DNA of 64,000 bases from Streptomyces sp. NBC_01214 (GTDB lineage: Bacteria > Actinomycetota > Actinomycetes > Streptomycetales > Streptomycetaceae), in the NCBI RefSeq assembly GCF_026340975.1, contig NZ_JAPEOS010000001.1, positions 372,001 to 436,000 on the forward strand, in the 5' to 3' direction. Under the pieces are notes generated by a model, which was not told the DNA's origin, did no database searches, and saw only the letters and a list, made by a program, of their open reading frames with translations. Position numbers and translations under genes: made by a program. Below, in pieces: positions 9,485 to 18,834 of the stretch (position 1 is the first letter of the stretch; every line of letters starts with the position of its first letter).

Positions 9485-10444
9485 TCAGACCGCTGCGTGG
9501 ACCTTCTCGGCGTCCGCGAGCGCGGCGAGGAAGCGCTCGGCGTCGAGGGCGGCGGAGCAGCCGGTGCCCGCGGCGGTGATGGCCTGACGGTAGGTGTGGT
9601 CGACGACGTCGCCGGCGCCGAACACGCCGGTGGCGCTGGTCCGGGTGGAGGGGGCCTCGACCTTGAGGTAGCCCTCCTCGTCGAGGTCGAGCTGCCCCTT
9701 GAAGAGCTCGGTGCGCGGGTCGTGGCCGACGGCGATGAAGAGGCCGGTCACGGGCAGCTCGGAGGTCTCCCCGGTCTTGGTGTTGCGCAGGGTGAGGCCG
9801 GAGAGCTTCTGGTCGCCGTGGATCTCGGCGACCTCGCTGTCCCAGGCGAACTTGATCTTCGGGTCGGCGAAGGCGCGGTCCTGCATGGCCTTCGAGGCGC
9901 GCAGGCTGTCACGGCGGTGGACGATGGTGACGGACTTGGCGAAGCGCGAGAGGAAGGTGGCCTCCTCGATCGCGGTGTCGCCGCCGCCGACGACGGCGAT
10001 GTCGTGGTCCTTGAAGAAGAACCCGTCACAGGTGGCGCACCAGGAGACACCGCGGCCGGAGAGGGCGTCCTCGTTGGGCAGGCCGAGCTTGCGGTGCTGG
10101 GAACCGGTGGTGACGATGACGGCCTTGGCGCGGTGCACGGTGCCGGCGGTGTCGGTGACGGTCTTGATCTCACCGCTGAGGTCCACGGCCACGACGTCGT
10201 CCGCGATCAGCTCGGCGCCGAAGCGCTCGGCCTGGGCCCGCATGTTGTCCATGAGGTCGGGGCCCATGATGCCGTCCTGGAAGCCCGGGAAGTTCTCCAC
10301 CTCGGTGGTGTTCATCAGGGCGCCACCCGCGGTGACGGCACCTTCGAAGACCAGCGGCTTGAGCGAAGCGCGTGCGGTGTACAGGGCGGCGGTGTAACCG
10401 GCCGGCCCGGAGCCGATGATGATCACGTTTCGGACGTCGCTCAC
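9485..10444 (-). CDS. trxB: Thioredoxin reductase (NADPH)
   Basis: 319-residue FAD/NADPH enzyme that recycles thioredoxin. FAD motif [10 protein letters not shown] is at residues 11-20. The redox-active CATC is at 136-139, NADPH motif GGGDTA at 153-158, and the C-terminal FAD motif is [11 protein letters not shown] chose GTG 10444 because GAGGAAG precedes it and translation ([16 protein letters not shown]) matches the family. The frame extends 64 codons upstream without resemblance. Upstream of trxA in one operon. In mycobacteria trxB2-trxC sit in the same place next to sigM. Confidence 0.96.
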   Translation of the reverse strand: MSDVRNVIIIGSGPAGYTAALYTARASLKPLVFEGAVTAGGALMNTTEVENFPGFQDGIMGPDLMDNMRAQAERFGAELIADDVVAVDLSGEIKTVTDTAGTVHRAKAVIVTTGSQHRKLGLPNEDALSGRGVSWCATCDGFFFKDHDIAVVGGGDTAIEEATFLSRFAKSVTIVHRRDSLRASKAMQDRAFADPKIKFAWDSEVAEIHGDQKLSGLTLRNTKTGETSELPVTGLFIAVGHDPRTELFKGQLDLDEEGYLKVEAPSTRTSATGVFGAGDVVDHTYRQAITAAGTGCSAALDAERFLAALADAEKVHAAV

Positions 10445-10572
10445 GGGTTTCTTCCTCGTCTCTGCGGACTGCGTACTGCCTACCGGGGGCCGGTGCGGAC
10501 TGTCACCCCACCCAACGGATCCTACGGCGCATGCATTCCCCACCCGCCCCACCACGGCCCCGAACGCCTCGG

Positions 10573-11517
10573 CTACCGCGGATAGGTGCTCGTCAGAAGG
10601 ACCTTTCCGGGGTCTGCCGAACCGGTCAGTTCGCACGCCGTGTCGACGAGGTAGGCATCGACACGGGCGGAGTCGGTCGGGTGCGGCAGGACGAGGAGGT
10701 AGACGGGAGTTCCCTGGTAGCTGCCGCGTTCGGCGGCGAGCGGGGTGTCAGGGCGCCCGGTGGCCTGCTGGACACAGGTGGGGACGGGAGGCGCTGCCCG
10801 CTTGTCTCCGGGGGCCGGGGCGGTGTTCTCCAGTCCGAGGGTGTTGTTCTGCTCCTGGGGAACGTTCTTGGCGCCCTGACCGCCTGCGATGAGCTGCTTG
10901 ACGCGGTCCTGGAGTCCCTGAGCGGTGTAGCTGCTGTCGCCCGTGGCAGCGGACGGCCGCTCCGCGGAGTCGGATGCCTCGCCGGTGGCAGCGATTCCGT
11001 GGGGTGGCGTGTTCGAGAAGTCGCCGAACAGGAAGATGCCCAGGGCGCAGGCAGCGGCTCCGGACAGACCGGCGAGGACGGCGATCCGGCGGCGCGCGCG
11101 GCGTCGCCCGGGGCCGGTTGGGCCGGTCGGGTGACCGGCGGGCCGGGGGTACCTCCCAGCGGTAGCGGGGGGCGTTCCACGTGAAACATCGCGGTCCGGC
11201 GTGCGGAGCCGGTCGGCCGGTACGGCCTGGGCCTGCGGCTGGGTGGCGTCGAGGAGGGCCTCCGCGGCGAGGGCCGCGTCGATCCGGCCGGCGATGTCGG
11301 CGGGCATCCGGGCCGGCCCCGGCAGGGTGCCGAGGAGGGAACGGATCTCCTCCAGGGAGGTGCGGACATCGGCGCACAGGGCGCAGTCGCCGAGATGGCG
11401 GCGGATTTCGGCGGTACGGGACGGGGAGAGGAGACCTTCGGTCAGGTCGGAGATCTCCGAGACGTCCGGGTGCCGGATCGTGCCGGTCGTGCCGGACATG
11501 CCAGTGGGCGGGGTCAC
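10573..11517 (-). CDS. Zinc-finger anti-sigma factor for SigM
   Basis: 314-residue type I membrane-anchored regulator. The N-terminal ZAS-like zinc-finger motif is H-x3-C-x2-C ([11 protein letters not shown], about residues 41-51). A cytoplasmic linker, one transmembrane helix (about residues 144-165) and an extracytoplasmic domain with two Cys follow. Such proteins hold an ECF sigma factor inactive until an envelope or redox signal. The GTG start overlaps the sigM stop by 4 bases (GTGA), so expression is coupled to its target. The linker includes a parS-like sequence encoding VSRGT. Adjacent trxB-trxA makes a thiol or redox signal plausible, but this is inference. Confidence 0.88.
   Translation of the reverse strand: MTPPTGMSGTTGTIRHPDVSEISDLTEGLLSPSRTAEIRRHLGDCALCADVRTSLEEIRSLLGTLPGPARMPADIAGRIDAALAAEALLDATQPQAQAVPADRLRTPDRDVSRGTPPATAGRYPRPAGHPTGPTGPGRRRARRRIAVLAGLSGAAACALGIFLFGDFSNTPPHGIAATGEASDSAERPSAATGDSSYTAQGLQDRVKQLIAGGQGAKNVPQEQNNTLGLENTAPAPGDKRAAPPVPTCVQQATGRPDTPLAAERGSYQGTPVYLLVLPHPTDSARVDAYLVDTACELTGSADPGKVLLTSTYPR
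11174..11187. promoter_or_regulatory. Degenerate parS in anti-sigma gene
   Basis: GTTCCACGTGAAAC, one mismatch from the perfect parS palindrome, within the linker-coding part of the anti-sigma gene. The reading matches the VSRET pattern of intragenic parS except Gly for Glu. ParB may bind it weakly or not at all. Confidence 0.55.
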
Positions 11518-12209
11518 GGTCGTCCACCTCCACCCTTCACAGCGTCTGGGTCTGGATGCCTGGGTTCTGCCGCTGGTGGGACGGGTGGGCCCGGCGTCCG
11601 GTTCCTTCCCCGCTCGGTGGCGGTGTTATCCCCGGCATTCGTGCGCAGATGAGTGAGGAGCGGCACGAGTTTCGCCCGGCCGCGTGCGCACCGGCTCTTC
11701 ACGGTGCCGGTGGGGACGTCGAGGATCCGGGCGGCTTCGGCGACGGGGTACCCCTGCATGTCGACGAGGACCAGCGCGGCCCGCTGATCTGCCGGGAGGG
11801 TGCTCAGGGCGGCCAGGAGCTGGCGATGGAGGTCCTGGCGCTCCGCAGGGGCCTCCGCGGACTCATGGGGCTCCAGGAGGCGCTCCAGGCGGTCCGTGTC
11901 GTCGAGGGGCGCGGTCCGGCGGGAGGCGGCCTTGCGGGCGCGGTCGAGGCAGGCATTGACGGTGATGCGGTGCAGCCAGGTGGTGACGGCGGATTCCCCG
12001 CGGAAGGTGTGCGCGGCCCGGTAGGCGGACATCAGCGCGTCCTGCACCGCGTCGGCGGCCTCCTCGCGGTCCCCGAGGGTCCGCAACGCCACGGCCCACA
12101 ACCGGTCCCGGTGCCGCCGCACGATCTCCCCGAAGGCCTCGGGATCCCCGGCGACGTGCCGTGCGAGCAGGTCTGCGTCGCTGTCCCCGCCGGTCGTTGC
12201 GTCGTGCAT
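11514..12209 (-). CDS. sigM: ECF RNA polymerase sigma factor SigM
   Basis: 231-residue ECF sigma factor. Region 2 covers about residues 13-85 (FGEIVRRHRDRLWAVALRTL, then GESAVTTWLHRITVNACLDR). Region 4 (about residues 130-180) has LPADQRAALVLVDMQGY and PTGTVKSRCARGRAKL for -35 recognition. The order sigM, anti-sigma, trxB, trxA downstream of the murJ operon matches the mycobacterial sigM locus. I chose ATG 12209 after GGAGGGCAGG; a GTG one codon earlier is also possible. A strong terminator separates it from the upstream operon. Confidence 0.92.
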   Translation of the reverse strand: MHDATTGGDSDADLLARHVAGDPEAFGEIVRRHRDRLWAVALRTLGDREEAADAVQDALMSAYRAAHTFRGESAVTTWLHRITVNACLDRARKAASRRTAPLDDTDRLERLLEPHESAEAPAERQDLHRQLLAALSTLPADQRAALVLVDMQGYPVAEAARILDVPTGTVKSRCARGRAKLVPLLTHLRTNAGDNTATERGRNRTPGPPVPPAAEPRHPDPDAVKGGGGRP

Positions 12210-12260
12210 CACACCTGCCCTCCCGGAGGGAGCGTACGGGGCGGTCGGGACGAATACGAG

Positions 12261-12290
12261 GGTCCGCTGCGCCGATCGGCGCAGCGGACC
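12261..12290. terminator. 30-bp perfect palindrome, terminator of the murJ operon
   Basis: Perfect 30-bp palindrome (two 15-base arms, left arm GGTCCGCTGCGCCGA) 15 bases after the pseudokinase stop and 52 bases before the sigM start. As RNA it forms a long hairpin expected to stop transcription coming from the upstream operon. A sigM-regulatory role is possible but has no support in the sequence. Confidence 0.7.
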
Positions 12291-12304
12291 AGGGGGCGTA
12301 CCGA

Positions 12305-14044
12305 TCAGGGAGCCGGCTGGTCGCCGGTTCCGAGGATCTTGATCTCGTTGATGCCGCCGCGGTAGCCGTCCCCGCCGCCCTCGGAGGGCAGCGCGGTGAT
12401 GTGCACCAGCACGAAGCGGGTCTTGACCGGAGTGTCCCGCGTGGCCTCCAGCTTCTTCCCCGCGTTGCCCAGTTTCACGAGCTCCTGGGGGAAGTCGGAG
12501 ATGCCGCGCGGCGAGGATTCCTCGGGGGCGGCGGCGCGGACCTCGACCTTGTGTCCGGCACCGCGCATGTCCACGTCGATGCCCGTCACCTCCTGGACGC
12601 TGCCGAGGTCGACGACGATGCCGCTGCCGTCGTCGTAGCTGGGCAGGTTGCCGAACTTTCCTTCGTAACCGTAGAAGATCTTGGTGATCCACGCGGTGTC
12701 GGGGTTCTCGTCGATGGCCTTGCCGGCGTCCTCGGGCTTTATCGGGTCCTTGCCGAAGACGGAGGCTCCCTCAAGGCGCAGCGGCTTGCTCTCCTTGGGC
12801 TTCTTCTCGTCCTCGTTCGTCTTGGTGGACTGCGAGTTGTTCGGGCTGCCGCTCTCGCCCTTGACGCGGTCCAGGAGCGTGTCGGCGAGCTGCCAGCTGC
12901 CCAGGCCGAGCGCGGCGATGAGCAGGGCGGCCACACCCCACTTCAGGACGCGGCCGGTGCGGCTCTGCAGCGGGGGCGGCGGGATGGCCATGGCGTGGGT
13001 GACCGGCGCACCGGGGTGCGTCGGAGGACGTCCGTAGTTGCCCTGCTGGTAGGTGGTGTGCTGGTACTCCGGCGGGGCCGTGAAGGCAGGCTCCGGCGGC
13101 CGGATGCGGGGCATCGCGGCCACGGCCTTGGCCAGCTCGTCAGGGGTGGTGCAGGCGGGTTCCTGACGGGAGGCGGTGGCCCCGTCGTTGGCGAGCGCGC
13201 GCATGGCGAGTTCGCCCAGGCCCCGGTGGACGCCGGCGCGCACCTGGTCGGGGGCGATCAGGCCCACGCCCTTGGGCAGGCCGGTGAGGCCGTACGCGTC
13301 GCTCTCGTACGGCCAGCGCTGGGTGAGGGCGGCGTACAGGAGCGCGCCGATGGCCTCGGTGTCGGCCCGCTGCGGGGTTTCGCTGGTGATGCCGCGCAGG
13401 GCGGCGTTCACGGCGAGGCCGCGGATGCGGTACTGGCCCGTGGAGGTGCGCAGTATGGCGCTGGGCGTCAGCCGCAGATGGGCGAGACCCTCACGGTGCG
13501 CGGCCGCCATGGCCTGGGAGACCTGGCTGACGAGCTGGTAGGCCTCGTGGGCCTCCAGCGGGCCCGAGGCGAGGAGCGCGGTGAGTTCGGTGGCGTCGGG
13601 CAGCCATTCGTGGACGACGTAGACGACGTCGTTCTCCTCCACGGCGTCCAGGACCTGGACGAACCGTGGGTCGCCGAGCAGGGCGGAGGACCGGGCGGCG
13701 GCCAGGACGGAGCGAGCGCGCGCGTGGTCGGCGGGCATCAGGTGCACGCCCACGGCACGGCGCAGCTTCTCGTCCATCGCGCGCCAACTGCTGAATCCGT
13801 CCACACGGGTGACGCACTCTTCCAGCCGATAGCGTCTGGCGAGCTTGTGTCCGCTGTGCAGTTCCGGTGCGGCCGCAGGGGCCGCGTTGGTGCGTTCGCC
13901 GTCCTTGTCGGGCATGGGTCCGTCCGCGGCTCGTCCGTTCTGGGTGTCCACCCCGTCGGACGTGGCCTGTGCCGCCTGAGCGGTCAGCGGCTCATCGCCG
14001 CTGTTGTCGGCCACGTCGACGGCAGCCGTGCTACGTTCCGCCAC
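12305..14044 (-). CDS. Membrane-anchored pseudokinase with discoidin-like extracellular domain
   Basis: 579 residues. A disordered N-terminus precedes a protein-kinase-like fold (about residues 65-310), then a Pro-rich linker, one transmembrane helix (about 360-380) and an extracytoplasmic F5/8C-like beta domain (from about 415). The kinase fold lacks catalytic residues: the ATP Lys position reads VGVH, the HRDLKPxN loop reads HLRLTPSAI, and no DFG is visible, so it should be inactive. In Mycobacterium tuberculosis the same two modules are fused to MurJ (MviN, Rv3910), where the phosphorylated pseudokinase recruits FhaA. Here it is a separate gene 117 bases downstream of murJ, presumably working in trans. 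Confidence 0.85.
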   Translation of the reverse strand: MAERSTAAVDVADNSGDEPLTAQAAQATSDGVDTQNGRAADGPMPDKDGERTNAAPAAAPELHSGHKLARRYRLEECVTRVDGFSSWRAMDEKLRRAVGVHLMPADHARARSVLAAARSSALLGDPRFVQVLDAVEENDVVYVVHEWLPDATELTALLASGPLEAHEAYQLVSQVSQAMAAAHREGLAHLRLTPSAILRTSTGQYRIRGLAVNAALRGITSETPQRADTEAIGALLYAALTQRWPYESDAYGLTGLPKGVGLIAPDQVRAGVHRGLGELAMRALANDGATASRQEPACTTPDELAKAVAAMPRIRPPEPAFTAPPEYQHTTYQQGNYGRPPTHPGAPVTHAMAIPPPPLQSRTGRVLKWGVAALLIAALGLGSWQLADTLLDRVKGESGSPNNSQSTKTNEDEKKPKESKPLRLEGASVFGKDPIKPEDAGKAIDENPDTAWITKIFYGYEGKFGNLPSYDDGSGIVVDLGSVQEVTGIDVDMRGAGHKVEVRAAAPEESSPRGISDFPQELVKLGNAGKKLEATRDTPVKTRFVLVHITALPSEGGGDGYRGGINEIKILGTGDQPAP

Positions 14045-14161
14045 CGTCGTTCCTGCCTCCCCATCCGTTGCGCGCTGTCAGCCAGTCTGCGAAGCCATGC
14101 CAATTGTGCCCACAGTCCGACGCTAAGCACGACACACGAAAGGGGGCGACGGTTGTGCGCA

Positions 14162-16336
14162 TCAGCGCCCCAAACGTCCGCGGACCATTCCGACCATCGC
14201 GTTGAGCTCTTCGATCCGCATCCGCTTGGCGGCGATGAGGAACACCGCGACCAGGGCGATGCCGCCGGCGAGGAGGGCGGTGGCGGAGCCGGTGACTCCG
14301 CTGCCCAGCCACTGGGTGACGCCGAAAGCGGCCGCGCCGGCCACGGCGGCGGCCGGGATGCAGGCGCCGGTGAGACGGGCGTAGGTGCGCATGACGTGCG
14401 CCCCGTCGAGGTCGCCACCGAGCCGGGTGCGCAGGCGGCGCCAGGCGACGCCGACGCCGACGGCGTAGCCGAGCCCGTAGGCGGCGGCCATGCCGACCAC
14501 CGCCCACCGGGCGGGGAGCACGAAGAACGACAGCGCGGAGACCGCCGCGTTGACGGCGGCGACGATGACGGTGTTGTAGAAGGGCGTCCGGGTGTCCTCG
14601 TAGGCGTAGAAGCCGCGCAGGACCACGTACTGGATGGAGTACGGGATCAGGCCGAGGCCGAACGCCATCAGGATGTAGCCGATGTTCTGCGCGCCCGAAC
14701 CCGAGCCGGCGTACAGCAGGGTGGCCATCGGGACACCGAGGGCGAGGAACGCGAAGGCGCAGGGCACGATCGCGACGGCCGAGGTGCGCAGCCCGTAGGA
14801 GATGTCGTCGCGGACCGCGGCGGCGTCGCCGTCGTGTGCGGAGCGGGAGATGCGGGGCAGGACGGCCGTCATGACGGAGACGGTGATGATCGCCTGCGGC
14901 ATCTGCCACAGCAGAAGGGCGTACTGGTAGCCGGTGAAGCCGGTGCCCGGGTGGCCCTGCTTCTCGGCGACGGATCCGGCCCAGGTGGCGAGCTGGGTCA
15001 CGACCACGAGGCCGGCCTGGTTGGCGAGGACGAAGAAGAACGTCCACTTGGCCAGGCCGGCGGCCTTGCCGAGGCCGTGGCCCCGCCAGTCGAAGCGCAG
15101 GCGCGGCTTGAAGCCCGCGTCGCGCAGGTACGGCAGCATCGCGAGGGCCTGGACGGCGAGGCCGAGCAGGGTGCCCAGGCCCAGCAGGCGCACGCCCTCG
15201 GGGGTGACGGTGGCGGCGTTGACGCCGGAGGTGGTGAAGCCGCCGAAGGCCCAGATGAAGGCGCCGAAGGTGGCGATGACCACGATGTTGTTGAGGACCG
15301 GGGTCCACATCATCGCGCCGAAGCGGCCGCGGGCGTTGAGGATCTGACCCAGGACCACGTGGACGCCCATGAAGAACATGGTGGGCAGGCAGTAGCGGGC
15401 GAAGGCGACCGCGACGTCCATCTGCTGCGGGTCGGAGGCGATCTTCGGCGACATCATCGTGATGAACACCGGTGCGGCCAGGACACAGATGGTGGTGACG
15501 GCGGCCAGCAGCACCACGACGAGGGTCAGCAGCCGGTTGGCGTATGCCTGTCCGCCGTCGTCGTCGTTCTTCATGGCCCGGACCAGCTGCGGGATGAAGA
15601 CGGCGTTCAGGGCGCCGCCGCCGACCAGCACGTAGATCATCGTGGGCAGGGTGTTGGCGATCTGGTACGTGTCGTTGAAGGTGCCGACGCCGATGGCACC
15701 CGCGATCGCCAGGGTCTTCAGGAAGCCGGTGAGGCGGGAGACGATCGTGCCCGCAGCCATCAGCGCGCTGGACTTGAACAGGGTCGCTGCCCGTCCGGCG
15801 GGCTTGCTCGGCGCCGGTGCGGCGACGGGCGCCTCCTCGACGGGGGTGCGGGGCGCCGCCTCCTGGTCCCGGTACAGGTGCGCGAAGGCATCCGGTTCGG
15901 GCTGCTCGTTCGAGGCATTGGTGACGAGGGAGTCCACGCCGACGAACTGGGTGGTGGTGGCGTGGTCGCCGTACGGCAGGTGGCGCGAGGGGCCGTCCGG
16001 CTCGGGCGGCGGGGTCTGGGCCCAGACGCGCGGGTCCGGGGAGTACGAGGGCGCGGTCGGCGCGGCGTAGAGCGGGCCGGGCTCCTGATAGGTGCCGGGC
16101 GGCGGCGGCGGGTGCGAGGCGCGGTCGTAGAGCACCTCGGCGACCGGGTCCTGGGCCGATAGGTCGTGGGACCGGTACGGGTCGTGGTCGTAGGCGTCCT
16201 GGACGTACGGGTCACGTTCCAGCGCGGGCGCAGGCGCGGGAACCTGCCCGGGCACCGGGGTGCCTGGGGCAGCGCCCTGGGAGGGCGCAGGCCCACCAGT
16301 GCCCTGCGCGCGGTCACCGTCGTACGGCGCGTTCAT
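14162..16336 (-). CDS. murJ: Lipid II flippase MurJ (MviN)
   Basis: 724-residue MOP-superfamily protein that moves lipid-linked peptidoglycan precursor across the membrane. The first 190 residues or so are a Pro/Tyr/Asp-rich disordered cytoplasmic tail. The 14-helix core starts near KSSALMAAGTIVSRLTGFLK, and conserved GTFNDTYQIANTLP follows. The core ends about residue 720 with no fused kinase, unlike mycobacteria. It is the middle gene of the operon with the upstream DUF6049 protein (46-base gap) and the downstream pseudokinase. ATG 16336 is the only good start. Confidence 0.94.
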   Translation of the reverse strand: MNAPYDGDRAQGTGGPAPSQGAAPGTPVPGQVPAPAPALERDPYVQDAYDHDPYRSHDLSAQDPVAEVLYDRASHPPPPPGTYQEPGPLYAAPTAPSYSPDPRVWAQTPPPEPDGPSRHLPYGDHATTTQFVGVDSLVTNASNEQPEPDAFAHLYRDQEAAPRTPVEEAPVAAPAPSKPAGRAATLFKSSALMAAGTIVSRLTGFLKTLAIAGAIGVGTFNDTYQIANTLPTMIYVLVGGGALNAVFIPQLVRAMKNDDDGGQAYANRLLTLVVVLLAAVTTICVLAAPVFITMMSPKIASDPQQMDVAVAFARYCLPTMFFMGVHVVLGQILNARGRFGAMMWTPVLNNIVVIATFGAFIWAFGGFTTSGVNAATVTPEGVRLLGLGTLLGLAVQALAMLPYLRDAGFKPRLRFDWRGHGLGKAAGLAKWTFFFVLANQAGLVVVTQLATWAGSVAEKQGHPGTGFTGYQYALLLWQMPQAIITVSVMTAVLPRISRSAHDGDAAAVRDDISYGLRTSAVAIVPCAFAFLALGVPMATLLYAGSGSGAQNIGYILMAFGLGLIPYSIQYVVLRGFYAYEDTRTPFYNTVIVAAVNAAVSALSFFVLPARWAVVGMAAAYGLGYAVGVGVAWRRLRTRLGGDLDGAHVMRTYARLTGACIPAAAVAGAAAFGVTQWLGSGVTGSATALLAGGIALVAVFLIAAKRMRIEELNAMVGMVRGRLGR

Positions 16337-16382
16337 CGAAACCCCACCTCATCGTCCCCAGGCCGACCGGCCACGGCGTCAA

Positions 16383-18647
16383 TCAACGGTCCACTGTCTC
16401 ACTCGTGCCGGACCCCTCGGTGCTTTGCGCTCCGGTGTCAGGGGACTCGTCACTCGGCTGCGTGCTCTCCTCGGCGGCCGCGCGTGCTGCGACGCGCTTG
16501 CGACTGGCGTACATCTTGATGCCTGCCAGGACCAGGAGGAGCACACCGCCGGCGATGACGAGCATCACGGTGGGCGTGATCTCGGTTGCCTCGACGGTGA
16601 ACTTGCGTTCCTTGCCGTAGGGGACGCCGTCCTTGGTGAACAGCTGGGCCGTGACCTCGACGGGGCCGCTCGCGGTGGCGTTGGCGGTGAACTTGACCGT
16701 CTGGGTGTGGTCGCCCTGGACGGTGACCTGCTGCTCGGCCTGCCCGCTCTTGCCGAACATCAGGCGGGTCGGGTTGGCGGACTTCACCCGCAGCACGAGG
16801 TCGTGAACGTCCTGGACCAGGCTGTTCTGGACGCTGACCGGGATGGTGGCGCTGTGCCCGGACAGGGTGGCGTCGGACTTGGGGATGACCTTGACCTTCT
16901 CGGTGAGGCCGATCAGGTAGTCCTGCACCTGGTCCCGGTAGAGGCCGGCCTCCTCGGGACGGCCGCGCCAGGAGGTGGACATCTCGCGGTTGGTCGTGTT
17001 GCCGAAGGGGATCTCCACGCGGTCGGGCGCGGCGAGGATCACCTTGAAGCGGTCGAGGGTGTTCTGCGTGGTGCGGATCTTCTCGAAGGCCGACACCGGA
17101 AGCTCCTGCTTGCGCAGGGACTCGGGGTACTGGCCGGCGCCCGGCACCTGGGTGGTCGCTCCGGGGTCGGGCTTGGCGGCGGCCGCGGCCTCGAGGTCCG
17201 CGGGCTGGGTCCAGCGGCCCGCCTGGAGGCCGCGTACGGCCTCGGCCATCGACTGGACCTGGCTGACGCTGGGCATCCGCTGCGGGGCGACGACGAAGCT
17301 GCGCGGCTCGTCGGTCTTCTGCAGGTTCAGGGCGAGGCTGTGGGCGAGGAAGCGCTGCACGGCGAGCGTGGAGGTCCCGGCGTCCAGCATGTCGCCCTCG
17401 AAGGCGGTGGAGAGGTCGGCGTCGGCCACGACGGCGGTGGTGCCGGCGCCGATGGGCCGGGCGGCCGAGGGCGTGTAGCCGAGGGCGCCGCTCTCCACGA
17501 GGCTGTCGCTGCGGGTGAGGACGTTGTGGGCGCCGGCCGACGTGGCGACGTTGACGATCGAGGGATCGATGGCGCCGTCCACGGGCCAGGAGAAGTCCGT
17601 GGACGCGGGAACGTGCAGGACCGTCTCGACGGCCTGCTTCGCCTTGTCGGTGGCGGGGCGCAGCTGGCCCAGGGTGCCCGAGACGTCCTTGCCGTGGTGG
17701 GCGAGGGAGGCGAGGTCGGGGTCGGCGAACGGCAGGGCGACGACCTTCTTGCCCTGGACCGCCGCTTCGAGGGAGCTCAGCCACTGCTCGGCGACGGCCT
17801 TGCTCTTGCCCTGGACGGGCTTGCCGCCGGGGCTGCGGACCCGATAGCCCTTGGTCATCGCGTCGACCGTGTAGAGCAGGTCGGGGTCGATGACCCAGGT
17901 GATCGGCAGGTCCTTGCCGAGAGTGACCATCTGTTCCAGGCGTCCGCCCGGCCTGAGCTCGTCGGCCAGGGAGTCGTCGAGGAAGACGGGGGTCTGGAGC
18001 TCGTCGGAGCCGGTCTCCGCCGTCACGCGCGTGGTGGAGATCAGCGGCCAGGCGTAGGTGAGCTGGGAGCGCTTGGCGGCGGCCTCCGGCTGCCAGGGCA
18101 GGAAGGTCCGCTCGATGCCCATCACCTGCTCGGACGGCCTGCTGTCGGTCACCCCGGACAGTGAGACGCCGAGCTGGTAGACACCGTCCTTGTCCAGCTC
18201 CAGCTTGTTCACCGGGACGCTGAGCGTGAACTCCTGGCTGATCTTCGATGGCAGGGAAGCGATCTTCACCGCGAAGGCCGGGTCGATTTCGCCCGGATCG
18301 GTGCCGGCCCGGAAGCCGGTGCGCTCCGCCGCATCGTCGATGGACGAGCGGTCCGCGAGCGCGGGCCCGACCCGCAGACCGACGTGTGCGTCGGTGATCG
18401 TCTCGGCACCGGTGTTGAGGACGGTGCCCCGGATCGTGAGGGTGTCGTTCTTGACCGGTGCCGACGGGGTCATGGACGTCAGCTGGACGTCCACGGCCGA
18501 GGCCTGCGCGGCCTCGGCCCGGGGGGCGGGAGAGTAGATCAGCGCGGCCAGAACGGGCGTCCCGGCGAGCAGGACGATCGCCCGCCGCAGCCACCGGCGC
18601 CGGGCAGGAGCGGGGGACGCCCCCTGGTTGTCAGCCGCCTCGGCCAC
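16383..18647 (-). CDS. DUF6049-type secreted/membrane protein
   Basis: 754-residue actinobacterial protein upstream of murJ. The N-terminus has a basic region, a hydrophobic segment (about residues 25-40) and Ala-rich AEAAQA, consistent with a signal peptide. A large extracytoplasmic region follows, with beta-sandwich-like N- and C-terminal parts (repeated TLTIRGTVLNTG-like strands). One transmembrane helix near residues 695-715 (MLVIAGGVLLLVLAGI) is followed by a basic, acidic-ended cytoplasmic tail. M. tuberculosis Rv3909 holds the same position before mviN. The function is unknown; operon context suggests support of peptidoglycan assembly. GTG start at 18647. Confidence 0.85.
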   Translation of the reverse strand: MAEAADNQGASPAPARRRWLRRAIVLLAGTPVLAALIYSPAPRAEAAQASAVDVQLTSMTPSAPVKNDTLTIRGTVLNTGAETITDAHVGLRVGPALADRSSIDDAAERTGFRAGTDPGEIDPAFAVKIASLPSKISQEFTLSVPVNKLELDKDGVYQLGVSLSGVTDSRPSEQVMGIERTFLPWQPEAAAKRSQLTYAWPLISTTRVTAETGSDELQTPVFLDDSLADELRPGGRLEQMVTLGKDLPITWVIDPDLLYTVDAMTKGYRVRSPGGKPVQGKSKAVAEQWLSSLEAAVQGKKVVALPFADPDLASLAHHGKDVSGTLGQLRPATDKAKQAVETVLHVPASTDFSWPVDGAIDPSIVNVATSAGAHNVLTRSDSLVESGALGYTPSAARPIGAGTTAVVADADLSTAFEGDMLDAGTSTLAVQRFLAHSLALNLQKTDEPRSFVVAPQRMPSVSQVQSMAEAVRGLQAGRWTQPADLEAAAAAKPDPGATTQVPGAGQYPESLRKQELPVSAFEKIRTTQNTLDRFKVILAAPDRVEIPFGNTTNREMSTSWRGRPEEAGLYRDQVQDYLIGLTEKVKVIPKSDATLSGHSATIPVSVQNSLVQDVHDLVLRVKSANPTRLMFGKSGQAEQQVTVQGDHTQTVKFTANATASGPVEVTAQLFTKDGVPYGKERKFTVEATEITPTVMLVIAGGVLLLVLAGIKMYASRKRVAARAAAEESTQPSDESPDTGAQSTEGSGTSETVDR

Positions 18648-18834
18648 GCGCTAGCCCGTCCCTCGAAGTGTCAGTGGTCGTCTTTTGTGCGTCCACGCAT
18701 GGTAACGAGGCCCGCTGTGTGCGAGTGCCGCGCCTTGCTCCACATGATCGGCTCAGGACCCCGGGGACCGCGTACCGGGGTGGCCGCAAAACGGGGCGGC
18801 CCCTGGGGGGGCCGGGCACGTACCCTTTTCTGTT

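Noticed and set aside
12161-16162. 1333-codon + strand open frame across sigM, pseudokinase and murJ
   Set aside because: Crosses three real genes on the other strand; Asp/His/Gly-rich repetitive product typical of antisense frames in GC-rich DNA.
16260-18164. 634-codon + strand frame opposite DUF6049 gene
   Set aside because: Antisense shadow with no recognisable domain.
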